Assembly: GCA_039090855.1 (NCBI GenBank)
Contig: CM077022.1
Coordinates: 70,766,971-70,830,970 of the forward strand
Source: Macrothele yani
Lineage: Eukaryota > Arthropoda > Arachnida > Araneae > Macrothelidae
Length of the DNA: 64,000 nucleotides
Direction: 5' to 3'
Part shown: positions 10,101-22,951 of the stretch, one piece after another
How the letters are laid out: every line of letters begins with the position of its first letter
Numbering within the stretch: position 1 is the stretch's first letter
Notes under the pieces: model-generated
Seen by the model: the letters and a program-made list of their open reading frames with translations, nothing else
What the model was told of the DNA's origin: nothing
The model's database searches: none
Program-made: the position numbers and the translations under genes

Positions 10101-11210
10101 TTCAGTTGCATGGCGTTCTACACTGAAGACAATATAATTTGTGACACTGGCGCACCCTTATGCACTACACATGGGCGATTGTGAGGTCAAATCAAAATTC
10201 CTGAAAGCAGCGAGACAAAAGTACAGTGTCTGCTGAGTTCATTTAGTGAACAAACTGATTATCTTGGATGATATGCATTACTTATAAGACACTTTTCCAT
10301 AAATATTCTAACTTACATATTCTATGGAGAAAAATTGCTCTGAAATAAGTAAAGCAATCATGAATTTAAAATCAAACAGCTTAAAAGCAATTTTTGTTTG
10401 CATTTCTCTTTTACACAGAGTAAAATCTGAAAACAACTAACCTGTTTTATAAAAGTATAGGTTGACGAATTCTAAAAGTTCATTTCTGGAGGAAACAATT
10501 TTTTTCTGTTTTTCCCCTCCTACATACATCAGCACAACCAGACTTTCTTTTACTTACTAAATTCTGCAATCTCTACAAATGTTTTAATGTTCTTTTTTTT
10601 TTCTTTTTCTAGTCTCAGTTTTCAAAAATGCTACTAGATTTTTTAATACTACTTTGCATATCCTACTTTTAATTGTCCTAACTATTTACCATATTTTAAA
10701 CCAGTTTTACTCTGTATTATTGTCCAAAAATACAGACTGACTAATAATTGTCTATAAGGGCATTATTTCTAGATTAAGATTAAAATTTAGGATTTTTTTT
10801 TTAGTTTTACAAACTGGTTTATCCTGAAAAAACTATAAATTCCTTTACTTTAAACTAAAAGTCTAAGAATGATATTAACAGATACAAAATATACGGACTT
10901 CTCATTTCCTCCAGAATTTCCGGGTATAAATCGGCAAAAAAAAAAAATCCGGAATTCCGGACCACAATCACCCGTGACTATAAAACACACATTTTATACA
11001 CCTATTGATGAGGCCTTTGCAGAGTGGAAGTTTAATGTTATCTGTAGCTTCTCAGAAAAGTTGGTTGGTCTTGTATGTTTGGACAGCAACCTGCATTTCT
11101 CTGGTGCTTCAAAAAGTCTAAACTTCAAGAGCAATATATTTTTACAACTGATAAAGCCAGCAATAATTTTTCAATTATCTGTAAAAAATTCTATTCTATT
11201 TTGAATTAAT
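10101..11210. other. AT-rich sequence, nothing recognised
   Basis: Long T and A runs. A 111-codon open stretch at 10869-11204 (+) has no recognisable motif and biased low-complexity composition. I do not call it a gene. Confidence 0.4.
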
Positions 11211-11644
11211 TAATCAGGAACTTAATAATAGAGTAACCTACGAGCCAGTCAGTAACTGCACCAAGCAGCTTGAAAATCAGTTAAAAGCCTTCAAGAAGCT
11301 TAAAATTCCCTCATTCAGGGGCTATGAGCCTGAATTTCCATTTCTTTTTGCCACTGCTAAGTTTCATAAGATCCTGTGAAGTTTAGGTTCATAGCTAGTG
11401 GCATTTTGAATCATAAAAAGAAAATAGACCAGGCTTTTCAGGCACTTTTGAAAAAAGTTTTGGCTCATGTTAGCCACAAGTACTAATCTGCAAAACAGGG
11501 ATTTTTGGATTATAAATAACAATTCCAAAGTGATTTCAACTATTCTTAGCTTAAAACCCATAGATATTAATAGTTATGATTTCGAGAACCTATATACCAA
11601 TCTGCCTTTTTCAGATATTATTTCCACCTTTAAGGAACTGTATG
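11210..11644 (+). pseudogene. Penelope/telomerase-like RT element, copy A, 5' part
   Basis: Degenerate reading: FRGYEPEFPFLFATAKFHKI corresponds to the 'LPKLHK' block of this RT family, and 11467-11640 gives ILSLKPIDINSYDFENLYTN (the 'YDFSTLYT' block, RT motif A region). Several stops. The element is cut at about 11644 by RTE copy 2 and resumes at about 14830. The alignment with copy B (16990-17700) shows that the interrupted sequence was contiguous. Confidence 0.6.
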
Positions 11645-14600
11645 TAAGGTCAAGTGATGCGTAACATCACAGCCTCTCCTTAACAAATGTCAACCCCGCC
11701 TTCTCGTGGTGCATCCTGTTCCCACTAAAGGGGCTCTGACGACCGCCCATAGCGGTATAACTATACCATCGGGATTAGAGGAAATTCTATCCCACACTCA
11801 CCAACCCGCTTGGCCAGCGTGGTGAGTTATGGCCAAACCCCTCCAAAATGATTCCACAACTTAAATCTTGGCCCTCAGTCTCCGGCAGCTGGAATGTACC
11901 TGGCCAAGGCAGCGGCCAGTGCGACATGAAGGCAGAGGGTGCTAAGAATCCCCGGAGGACCGGACTAGGCTGCCATCTGATGCTGACCTTGGCTACTTAC
12001 AATGGACGCTCCCTATCTTCTGATTCAAGGCTTCTTGAATTGGAAGAGGAACTACAAAGGATCAAGTGGGACATCGTGGGGCTAAGTGAGGTAAGGAGAA
12101 AAGGAGAAGATCTCATCGAACTGAAAAGTGGACATCTCTTCTACTATCGTGGGACAGATACTGGCAGAACTAGTGGTGTTGGATTTATAATAAACAAGAA
12201 ACTGAAGGATAAAGTTGTAGAAGTTGAAAGTTCCTCTGACAGAGCTGCACGACTTGTTATCCAACTCTCGAAAAGATACCAGGCTCAGATTATTCAAACT
12301 TATGCACCCACCACAAGTCATCCTGAAGAAGAAATTGAAGAATTTTATGAGGAAATTTGTCATCTAAATAATAAAGGTAAGCAGCACTTGAAAATAATTA
12401 TGGGAGATTCAATGCAAAAATAGGGCAACGGCAACAGAATGAAACTTCAGTAGGTAAATTCGGTCACGGCAACAGAAACCAGCGTGGAAATACTCTCGTT
12501 GAGTTTGCAGAGGCAGAAGGGTTTTTCATCTTGAACTCCTTCTTCAAGAAAAAGCCACACAGGAAATGGACATGGAGACATCCAAATGAGACGACAAGTG
12601 AAATTGATTTTATTATGTGTAACAAAAAATTCGTCATAGAAGACTGCAGTGTGCTAAACAAGTTCAACACAGGTAGTGACCATAGATTGGTGAGATGTAA
12701 GATGCACCTCAACACTAAACTTGAACGTGGCAAGCTCATAAGACAAACAAAATCTATTGACATAACCAACCTTAAAAAACACCATAATACCTTCAAGTTG
12801 GAACTGAAGAACAGGTTCTCTGCTTTAGAAGGCCTAACATCGGAAGAAGTGGACATCTCTGAAGTTAACAGAAAAGTAACCAAAGCTCTTATGGAAACAG
12901 CAACAAAATTAGCTGGGTCTAAGAACAAGTTGCATGTGAACAAATTATCAGGAAAAACCAAAATGTTGATGCAAAAAAAGAAGAAGAGATGAGGACAACT
13001 AAAGAAGATGTGACTTCCAAAGTGGAATATATAGAGCTATGCAAGACAGTAAGAAAAAGTATCACTGAAGACGTAAGGAAATTCAACTGTGAACTAGTGA
13101 GGAAAGCAATTGAAAACAACCAAAGCCTAAAGATAGCAAAGGGACATCTCAGTAAGGGAAGAAAACAGATTATGGCACTGAGAAAAGAAGATGGTTCTGT
13201 AACAAGAAATAGAGGCGAAATTTTGACAAGAGTGAAAGATTTCTACTCCAAATTATATGAAAGGGATGATATATGCACTCCAGTCATCATGAAAGATACC
13301 AGTACCAGAGTTCCTCCAGTCCTTCCAGCAGAAGTTGCACATGCAATCAAGAACATGAAGCGAGGAAAAGCTCCAGGAGAAGATGGAATTACTGTAGACA
13401 TCATACAAGAAGCAAGTGGAGAAATCGAAACAGTACTCGCCCAAATTTTCACTCGATGCCTTAATGAAGGAAAGATTCCTGAGGATTGGAACACCGCTAC
13501 AATGATCCTGCTACATAAGAAAGGTGACATTGAGGATCTCGGAAACTACAGACCTATCAGCCTCCTATCAGTAGTTTATAAAATCTTCACTAAAGTTCTT
13601 TCACACCGCTTGAAGGTAACACTGGACATGGCTCAACCGAGAGAACAAGCTGGATTCAGGAGTGGCTACAGCACAATAGATCATATCCACGTGCTGAGAG
13701 AACTAATTGAAAGAGCAAGGGAATATGAACTTCCATTGTGCATGGCTTTTATCGATTATGAAAAAGCCTTTGATTCGGTGAAACCATCAGCAGTTACAAT
13801 GGCTCTGAAAACCTGCGGTATTGAAGATGCATACATTAATATTATTAATAACATCTATGAAAATGCAAGTGCAAAGATTAGGCTGTTTGAAAATACAACA
13901 CACGTAAAAATTGGAAAGGGAGTGAGACAAGGTGACACCATATCTCCGAAGCTCTTTAATGCCACATTGGAGGGTGTTTTTCAGTCGCTGAGCTGGGAAA
14001 ACAAGGGGATAAAGATTAATGGAGATTATCTAACCCACCTTCGTTTTGCTGATGACGTAGTCATTTTTGCAACTACCCCATCAGAGCTGCAGAGTATGAT
14101 CCAGGAACTTGCTGACAAGAGTAAAGAAGTGGGATTAAAAATGAACTTTCAGAAGACAAAAGTGATGTTCAATGCTTTTACAAGAAATGAAGATTTATCG
14201 ATTGATGGAGAAAAGCTGGAGATAACAGATGCGTACGTTTATCTTGGACAGCAGATATCAAGTGAGGGTCACATTGGTGAAGAAATTAATCGGCGTACAA
14301 AACTTGCCTGGAGAGCTTTTGGAAGAAACAGCATAATTTTCAAGAGCAATATGCCATTATGTCTTAAAAGAAAAGTGTTTGATCAATGCATCCTTCCAGT
14401 GCTTACGTATGGTGCAGAGACGTGGACCTTAACTAAAAGAGACATACAAAGGCTGCAGACAACTCAAAGCAGCATGGAGAGGTGCATGCTTGGTGTAACC
14501 AGGAGAGATAAGAAGAGGAACTCGTGGATCCGAAAAATGACAAGAGTGGAAGACATCATGATCAGAGTTAAATCCCTGAAATGGCAATGGGCTGGACATA

Positions 14601-14829
14601 CTGCCAGAAGGACAGATCATCGATGGACAGCCGAAATTTTAGATTGGATTCCAAGGGACAGGAAAAGACCCAGAAGAAGACCACATGGGAGATGGGTGGA
14701 TGAAATTCGAAAGTATGCAGGGGTGACATGGAGGAGAATGGCACAAGACAGACCGTTGTGGAGGAAACTTGGGGAGACCTTCGTCCAGCAGTGGATTGAG
14801 AATGGTTGACAATGATGATGATGATGATG
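11645..14829 (+). mobile_element. RTE-clade retrotransposon, copy 2
   Basis: Near-identical by eye to 5805-8989 over the whole length, including leader, ORF and (GAT)n tail. Inserted in the RT element: flanks ...gaactgtatg and tagaatttaaac... match the uninterrupted copy B 'gagctgtatgcagaatttaaac'. A TSD is short or unclear. Confidence 0.85.
11848..14809 (+). pseudogene. RTE endonuclease-RT with two frameshifts
   Basis: Three overlapping open pieces (11848-12423, 12531-12992, 12989-14809) make up the same protein as the intact copy. A missing T in 'gggagattcaatgc' near 12410 breaks the endonuclease at the catalytic GDFN block. A small insertion in the A/AG-rich tract at about 12975-12990 shifts frame again before the RT domain. 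The RT part (606 codons) keeps IDYEKAFDSV and FADD. As written it cannot make the full protein. Confidence 0.9.
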
Positions 14830-16810
14830 TAGAATTTAAACTCAACCATATAATTAACGCTAATGCTTGGAATACTTAACTGTTGTATATCAATAATAAC
14901 CATATTTTGTATAATAAAACTATATAAGCAAATAAACTGTATTCCAATGAGATCTTCCCTCTCAACTAGCGTACGTAACTTTTTTTTTTTATAAAGAATA
15001 TAAATTTATTAAATATAGGTCCTCAAGATCAGATAACTATCTATACACCTATAGATACATTGACAATTTGCTATGTATTAATAACTCTGAAATTATCGAA
15101 AATGATTTTTCAGATATCTACCCTAGCTTCTTAAATTATGTTAAAACAAGCCAAAATAACCAACAGCTTGATTTCTTAGACTTAAGCATTAAACTTAATG
15201 ATTAGCCTTTTTGACAAAAGAAAAAAATTCCATTCCAAGTAATTAAATATTTGCACTGGAATAATAATATCTCAACCAAAGTAATAGAGAATATACTTAT
15301 TTCACAGGTACTTAGAATTTCCAGAATATGCAGCAATAATTTTGATTTCCATGAACACATCAGTATCCTATTAAAGTTAATAAAATGATTCTAAATAAAA
15401 ATAAAATCAAAAATCACAAAAAGTTTAGATATATATATAATTAAAAAATTTTAAACGTAAACTAGGTATTCTTTCTCAAGAATAGCTAAAATAAAAATGG
15501 TAAAACTTGCGTCAAACTAATAAGTAACAGTTTTGCCTGTAGAAGTACACTAAGGTATTTTAATACAGGCAAAAATTATTAAATACACATCAGGTGTATT
15601 TGATAATAATTTTCATGTATTCTGGTGAGTTTTTCTACTCTTACTAGGGAAACAGACATCATTCTCAGTTTGGAATTTTTGATTGGAAGAATTAAGTGAG
15701 TGGCGCGTTTTTTTTGTGCGGGACAGTCTTCTAGGTGTCTCCTCCCAGTTGGCGGCCATTTTGTCAGAGTGGACGTGACAGTAGGAAGCATTGCAGGTAG
15801 GCTCAACTTTTGTTCGTTTGGAGGATCTTTATTTTTTTTGTTTCTGTGCCTGCTTAAATATGTTTGGCTTTCATTTAGCTAATTTTTTTTTTTTTTTTTC
15901 GCCATGCGCCTGTGTTGTACTCCATTAAGGGAGTGCATGCTGATCTTTAGGCCTCATGGTTGTTCATCGAATTTCGTTGTACGGCGGTAATTTTAGCAAT
16001 TGTACTCAACATATAGCATTCCTAAAATACTAAGTAAATAATGCAACTTTTATTTATAATTTATAAGTACATTTACCAATGCTTTATATTATGCGTTTTT
16101 GTCTTAAGGCATTCCGTGCTTCATGGAAACTGCTGTAATGTGAGCTATTATTTGCTCCTGTGCTCTGTTTTGTAATTAATTTTTTTCTCAACCTTTTTTG
16201 GTAAGTCTTTTACATGGGAACCGTCACATTTTTTTTTTTTTTTTTTTGTTCCTGGTCTGAAACTTAGCCGGGAAGCTAGCCTCTTGTAGGCCTTGCCATT
16301 CTGCTGTGTTTTTTGGTGCTTTTGTCTTCAAATTTAATCCTGTTTTAGGTGGATTTTTGGTAGATCTGTTTCTTTGTGTTGTCTTTCAAGTGGGGTATTT
16401 TGACTGTGTGTTACTCACTAAAATAATAAAAAAATTTTGTAGTGATTTTCCCACATTTCATGGGAATGTCTAAGCTTTTTTACACAATATTTGTGAACTC
16501 TGTGCATAAGTATTTCTGGTTATTGTGGAGATGGGTATGGGTTGGGCCAGTTGAGGAAATAAATGTAAGCAGAAACTTAAAAAAAAAAAAAATTATATGC
16601 TTAATTATAATGTTTCCGCACCCTTGTGAGCGGGTAAGTTAATTTGGAATTTTTGGGGACTTAATCTTACATCTATGACTCAGCAGAAACCCATTTTCAA
16701 CTAGGTCTTTGTGAAAGTTAGTAAATGCAGAGTTTTGCTGGTCCTTGAGAAAGCCAAGGCTCAGCATTTTTGACACTTTCTGCATCTCTGTTTTGTTATA
16801 TTTTTTTATC
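14830..16810 (+). pseudogene. Penelope/telomerase-like RT element, copy A, 3' part
   Basis: 15030-15400 reads in broken frames as YIDNLLCINNSEIIENDFSD, then QQLDFLDLSIKLN, then PFQVIKYLHWNNNISTKVIE, parallel to copy B. The active-site YIDD is YIDN here. 15540-16810 is a non-coding tail matching 17960-19180: it ends with 'cagagttttgctggtcctt' and 'agccaaggctcag'. Clearly inactive. Confidence 0.65.
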
Positions 16811-16908
16811 CCTGCCCGTTGGCTTTGTCATTTTTTTAATTTTTTTTATTCATTTCACTTTTAAGTCTTGGGTTTTTTCTTTTTTCTGCTTTGTTGGTTA
16901 TATTGTAT

Positions 16909-16985
16909 GCATGCATGCATGCATGCATACATACATACATATATATATGTGTGTTTATATATACATATATATATATATATACTTA
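16909..16985. repeat. Compound microsatellite (ATGC)n(ATAC)n(AT)n
   Basis: Runs of atgc, atac and at lie exactly between the 3' tail of RT copy A and the truncated 5' end of RT copy B. Confidence 0.95.
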
Positions 16986-16989
16986 AGAG

Positions 16990-19185
16990 CAAAACAGATA
17001 TAATCACTACCTTTAAAGAGCTGTATGCAGAATTTAAACTTAACCTATTTGTTGATGTAGGAACTTGGAACTCTTATCTCAATTGCTGCATAAAAAATAA
17101 CCATATATCTTATATAATAATACTCTCTATAAGCAAGTGAACGGTATTCCAATGGGAACATCGACGTCCACGAATATCGCTAATCTATTCCTGTTCTTTA
17201 AGGAATATAAATTCATTAAAAATCACCCCACCTGCTCAGATAACTACCTTTACACTTTTAGATATATTGATGATCTGCTGTGTATCAATAATTCCGAAGT
17301 TATAGAGAGTGATTTTGATAATATCTATCCTAAACTCTCTTAACTTATGTAAAACCAACCACAGTAATCAGGAACTTGAGTTCCTAGACTTAAGCATTAA
17401 GCTCAACAGAGGTAACCCATCTATTAGCCTCTTTGATAAAAGAGTTAATTTTCCTTTCAAAGTAATTAAATATCTACACTGGAATAATAACATTTCAACT
17501 AAAGTAATTGAGAATGTACTAATTTCTCAGGTCCTAAGAATTTCAAGAATTTGCAGCAACAATTTGGACTTCAATTACCACATTAATATACTATTAGAAA
17601 GTTTTCTAGAGAACGAAATTCCTTCTTCTTTCATCAAAAGAACTTTAAGAAAAATTATTCTGAATAATAGAGTAAGGTTGGCAGATCTGCTTTAATTTTC
17701 TACACAGTTAATAATATGATTCTGACCAATCAAAGCCGTAAGGAAGTTGGCTAGAGGATGCCTATTAACTACCTAAAGGAACCTTAGTGCTATGGATATG
17801 ACGGTCCTATTAAAACAAAAAAATTAAATAATATAAACAAAATCACAAAAAAGCTTAAAAATCTGTTTATAAAAGAAAATAAAAAACAAATAAAAAAGAA
17901 AACTAGTTATTCATCACTAGGATAGCTATACTAAAAATAGTAAAACCAACATTAAAATTAATAAGATTCTGGTTAATCTATAGAAGCTCACTAAGGTGAT
18001 TTAATACATGCAAAGATTATTAAATAAACTGCTCGTGTATTTTATAATATTTCTCATGTATTCTGGAGAGTTAATTCTGCTCATTCTGATCATACAGATC
18101 CACAGTCTTAAGTTTATATATTTTTTTCTCTGGTTAAAATCTCCGCGCATTGGTTTCTTGCTGTATGAGGAGGCCATCAGCCCCACCCTCACTGCCCCCA
18201 GCATCTAGGGAGTGGCGGAAGGGTCAGCCATGTTCTCCTCTTGTGAGGAGAAAAGTTTTTGCAACTCAAGAGGTAAGCTCTCTTCCTTGTTTTTGGGTTC
18301 TAGGTTTTATAAGTTCAATGTTTGTACTTCATGTACCTTTTCTCTGTCGTTTTTTAGCTTTTCAGCTTTTAAGCATTGGTTTGTCTGTTAACATTTATGC
18401 GGGTTTTAACTCTTACTTTTCTTTGTAACTTTGAGCGTCTTTTGTGGTACCTAGGAACAGAAGATGGCTAAGCTTGTTCCTTTTCTATGCGCTGTCTATG
18501 CGCTGTTTTTTTCAAAGTAGTTAAGTTCTTAATAACTAATTAATTATGCACTTAAAGCACTGCTGAAATACTTTGTACATATTGCAACTAACTGTTTAAG
18601 GTATATAACTTTCACAAAGTTTTCTTTAGTTAATTATTATCTTTAATTTATTCTCGTTTTCGTGCTGTCATAAGTTGTAGAGTAGGGGTTTTAGACTCAA
18701 GTTTTCTTTCAAAAATCTGTTCGTTATAAATTAACATTTCCTTTTTTAATTGCAATGTAAAATTTGTTTTTTCAGGTTTAAATTCTCTCTCAAACGAACT
18801 TGGAATTTCGTTATAGCTGAAAATCATTTCTATTTATTATGTCACTCTCACAGCTTGAGTTCTCTTTAATCTTCTTCTCTCTGTTTAATAGTAACAGATG
18901 AAGAGCATGGGTCGGGCCATGAAGGTTAATGGATGCAAGCGAAATTGTTAACTAGTGCTAGGTCATGCTACTCTACGGAGGACATGACTTATATATATAT
19001 ATTTTTTGAAACTATTTTAGGTGGGAATATTACTTGCATCTATGGCCTTGCAGAAACCCATTTCCAACTAGGTCTTTGTGGAAGTGAGAAAATGCAGAGT
19101 TTTTGCTGGTCCTTGATAAAGCCAAGGCTCAGTATTCTCGAAACACCTTCTACATTCAGTTGTTTTATTTTATTTTTTTTCTTTT
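16990..19185 (+). mobile_element. Penelope/telomerase-like RT element, copy B
   Basis: A second, directly repeated copy. Coding part 17000-17700, 3' tail 17960-19185, including the same 'agaaacccatttccaactagg' to 'gctggtccttgataaagccaaggctc' terminus as copy A (16684-16770). It starts abruptly inside the RT domain. Head-to-tail partial tandem arrays are common for Penelope-like elements. Class assignment is from RT block similarity recalled, not from a search. Confidence 0.6.
17137..17695 (+). pseudogene. Reverse transcriptase fragment (YIDD type)
   Basis: Two overlapping open frames. 17137-17343: MNGIPMGTSTSTNIANLFLF (RT motif B), then YTFRYIDDLLCINNSEV with the catalytic YIDD. 17309-17695: LEFLDLSIKLNRGNPSISLF, then DKRVNFPFKVIKYLHWNN and ISQVLRISRICSNN, the conserved post-catalytic blocks of a widespread invertebrate RT family. 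A frameshift at about 17320-17345 joins them. No GIY-YIG domain is seen in this copy. Confidence 0.7.
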
Positions 19186-19283
19186 CTCCTTTTACTCACA
19201 CAGGTAGATACATAACCTTTTCTATGTTGTACTAGGTGTGAGTCAAAATTATATCTGTATTTTTTTGCTTACAGGTATCTTTA

Positions 19284-19285
19284 TA

Positions 19286-19325
<40 letters not shown>

Positions 19326-19330
19326 ATACA
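19284..19330. repeat. (TA)n/(TG)n microsatellite
   Basis: About 19 TA units followed by tgtgtatacacac. Confidence 0.95.
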
Positions 19331-19374
19331 CACATACATCTAGCCTACCACCCAACAGGAATTCCTGGGTGCAC

Positions 19375-19585
19375 CACTGATGTGTGAAACAGTACCAGTA
19401 ACAATAATTAATAGTATATTGTCTTTACAAGATATTACAAGTAAGCCTAACATCAACATGGGATGTCCACACGAAAGAGTGATGCTTCCCTATCAGTTAG
19501 GTGTCATTACGAATGTCAATAAGGGGATGGCATGAATAAAAATAACAGATGTTATTTGCATGTACGACAATATAACTGTGTGAAA
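19375..19585 (+). repeat. Unclassified dispersed repeat, copy 2
   Basis: Inverted partner of 9690-9905. A shorter third piece (tgtgaaacagtaccaatagtt ... attgtcttgacaagat) follows at about 19575-19625, so the repeat has begun to duplicate locally. Not classified. Confidence 0.65.
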
Positions 19586-19625
19586 CAGTACCAATAGTTA
19601 ATCTATTGTCTTGACAAGATAATTA

Positions 19626-21190
19626 GCCACATAATTCAATTGGCTATAGCTGAATCTTAATCAAAATATTCTAAATCAATGAAGGAAGAAATATTCTTGT
19701 TACATGGATGACCAGAAGTGGTACAAGCAAATTGTTTGAATTTGAAAATTTTTCAAAATATTCTAATTACTTATGATAGTACGCCATAAAACAGAGCAAC
19801 CATTTAGCAATTCCTGAAGATCAAGGAATCCACAATGAAAGTGCAAACGTACATAAAAGCAGCATAGTTGCCCATGCATCATCATTACTTGCTAAGCCTA
19901 ACATGGATATGCAACAGACATCACTGCCCCATAAGCTTGCCAATCTGCTACCTATACCAGGAGTCAAAAATTATTTTCTTCCACTAACTGGAATGAGAAT
20001 TCACTAGTCCCAAGTTACTTTAATCTAGTTTCCCCCCCCCTCACAATGAATTAGGAAGAAAGCTCTAATTTAGGAAATGTCCATGACACAAAGGTATGAC
20101 ATGCAGATAACTTTTTATACGAGCCAACCCACATTTAAACTTTGGGGTCCCCCACCAGTTCTTGAGCACCCCCTTCACAGCAGATGCAGTTTCTTAAATC
20201 AAAAGGTTAGGCATCAAAATATCCAAGGTTCAACAGCTGCGTCACCTCATATTAAAAAAAAAAAAGTAAGTGCAATACCCGAGAAAACGCAGGACACTCC
20301 AACTTTTAAACAGTACCTCCTGGGGGTATATTTTGCTCTATTCCAAATGTAAAACCAACAGCCCCAGGCATGGGAGAAGTAATTATTTCGAACCCTGTGT
20401 ATCTATAACAAGAGTATCTTACCTATAATATCCATAACAAATTTGTTTCAATAGAAAAACAGGAATATTTGTATGCTGTGAAATGAAAATCAAAACAGGG
20501 TCTGATGACCAAAAAATCATTTAAAGAGCTCCATTAATAAACAATTGTGTACCTTAAGCCCTTTATTCCCATTTTAATACTTGAATTTCTGCTGCTCATA
20601 GGCAATTTAATATTTCTTAGAATTTGGATTTGGCCCATAGGCTACAAGTAAGGATTACTAGTATGTGCCACAAGTATGAAGGGGGCAGAGTAGCATACAC
20701 ACTGGATACTGATTCATAAACATTCACTGTGTCACACAGAAAAACAAATTACAAATCTGGATACATTCTAAAACTAAGCTGTGATGGCTAAATATTTTTG
20801 GGCATGCATTATCAGTTTAGGAGAAATTGGCTAAATCTTAGGAGAGCTTATAATGTGGAAACCCATCCGCAGATGATTTGTGGTCTGATATTTCACTTTG
20901 TTTTTAACCACACCTACCTACTTTTCTGAAGGATTGTAATAAGTTTTGGTAGTTCTTATTTGCAGGAATTAGCAGAGAGCCAGCTTTGTTTTTGCCTTTA
21001 GGCCTAGGTATTCACAGTATCGCAGCAGCACTTTAACAAAGTTTAGTCTTTTCGGAACTACTAAGAAAAATCAAGTATTAACATTTAATATTAAGAGCAA
21101 CTTTGAGCCACAAAAATAGCACACAAGGAAAATAAAAATGGCCCATCCATTATACATCCTCACCAGCCAAATTTTAATATTTGTATTGCA
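19626..21190. other. Intronic-type sequence, nothing recognised
   Basis: No coding potential above chance and no clear repeat boundaries. Presumed interior of the quaking/HOW first intron. Confidence 0.35.
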
Positions 21191-21194
21191 GGGT

Positions 21195-21385
21195 TTTTTT
21201 TTTTTATTATTATTTTGTTTGTTTGAACCACCATGAGGAACTCAATGGCCTATATATAAGCAGTTCCCCATCCCTAATTTAGGGCCATGGGCACAACGGA
21301 CGAGGCCTGGGGATTCATGCCCAGACAAATTATTAGAAGCCAACGTGCCTCATACGACTTGGGCACCGGTCACATTTTTACGTTC
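21195..21385 (-). repeat. SINE-A copy, antisense, degraded
   Basis: Starts with a poly-T tract, then 'gaaccaccatgaggaactcaatggcctatatataagcagt' (broken here for description), 'cctaatttagggccat' and a damaged head 'attagaagccaacg'. Recognisable but old. Confidence 0.7.
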
Positions 21386-22276
21386 GGTCAACAGGGCATT
21401 TTCTATCACAGAAGTCTTCAAACGCCAAAGAGCACAAACCACAGGGTTTAACTAACAAGATATCAAAAATCTAAGTCCCAACTAAACTCCCATTTCTTCC
21501 AATATACCAGATATGGAGTTCCTGTACTACCAATGGTCCAAATTGCTTCTGAAAGCATACAAATTCACTCAAATCTTCAGTTCTCCTTAAAAATCAATAA
21601 GCATCTGTAAAAATTCATTCCTGCATCAGCTCAACCTGAAAAACTTCCACCACATTTGGCTCTTGATCGACTCAAGAAGCGTGGTCTTTACCTAGAATGA
21701 ACAGTTTAAGTGGAACCAGTAACACATATTTGCAACTATCAAAACCAACCTTCACTACTGGAGAGAGGGGGGGGGGGAGGTACCTTTACAATGGACTGCA
21801 TTCATTCCAGCACACAGCACTTGCTAAAAACCTCTGACAAAAAGATTGAATGTGCAAACTGCTAACTTAGGACACTGCTTTAGCCAATTTTGCTACAGCT
21901 TTCACCTGCAAAGCAAATGTCACCTCTCCCTCCCAAATGGCAACTCGCTACTACTAAGAAACTGCTTAAGGTTAAATCCTCCAGCAATATAAATCCATAA
22001 ACAGCCATCATTGAATCAACGTGTGGGCACAGCTTCAAGTCTCTACTCAGTACACCCAGCTGAAGCTGTTTCTTCTACCACCAGAGAAATCACATCTGGC
22101 ATACAAAAATCCTAAAATATGCAGGTCTAAAGTAATTGAAATTTTAAATTTGAAAAACTCCATTTCAACTGAACATTCTAGATGGAAAAAAAATTTGGAA
22201 CATTTAGGTGGGCCAATTTATTAGGACAATCTTGTGAAATTCATAGCACTACGACTTTTCTCAACATAAAACTCAA
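21386..22276. other. Intronic-type sequence, nothing recognised
   Basis: No gene-like feature. A G-run (gagagaggggggggggag) lies at 21762-21779. Confidence 0.35.
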
Positions 22277-22951
22277 ATCAGTTCACTAATGTCTTAAATA
22301 GCATAACAAGTGCAACTTATTTTTTTACTTTACATTTCCGACTTAAAATAGCTAAGCACCTTCCTTATGTCACTGAAATTTCATAATTTTTTTCCTGCAC
22401 GATAAAAAAAACCGCGTCAAAAATTAACGAGGAAAGTCTGATGCCCGTAAAATATAGTTAGTTTTGAAATATGAATTTAGCGTGAGCTTCTACGATTCGG
22501 TTCTGACTAAGATCAGTTCACTAATGTCTTAAATAGCATAACAAGTGAAACTTATTTTTTTACTTTACATTTCAGACTTAAAATAGCTAAGCACCTTCCT
22601 TATGTCACTGAAATTTCATAATTTTTTTCCTGCACGATAAAAAAAAACCGCGTCAAAAATTAACGAGGAAAGTCTGATAATTTAGCGTGAGCTTCTACGA
22701 TTCGGTTCTGACTAAGATCAGTTCACTAATGTCTTAAATAGCATAACAAGTGAAACTTATTTTTTTACTTTACATTTCAGACTTAAAATAGCTAAGCGCC
22801 TTCCTTACATCACTGCAATTTCATAATTTTTTTCCTGCACGATAAAAAAAACGCGTCAAAAAATTAACGAGGAAAGTCTGATGCCCGTAGAATATAGTTA
22901 GTTTTGAAATATGAATTTAGCGTGAACTTCTACGATTCGGTTCTAAATAAG
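22277..22951. repeat. Tandem repeat, 235-bp unit x 3
   Basis: Units start at 22277, 22512 and 22717 with 'atcagttcactaatgtctt'. Each contains 'aaaatagctaagc', 'cctgcacgataaaaaaa', 'cgcgtcaaaaa' and 'ttctacgattcggttct'. The middle unit lacks about 30 bases (tgcccgtaaaatatag...). Units are nearly identical, so the amplification is recent. The array lies about 620 bases downstream of the exon 1 donor, inside intron 1. Confidence 0.9.

Noticed and set aside
10869..11204. 111-codon plus-strand ORF
   Set aside because: Contains a poly-Lys run from an A-tract and no domain-like pattern; lies upstream of an RT pseudogene but does not read like it.
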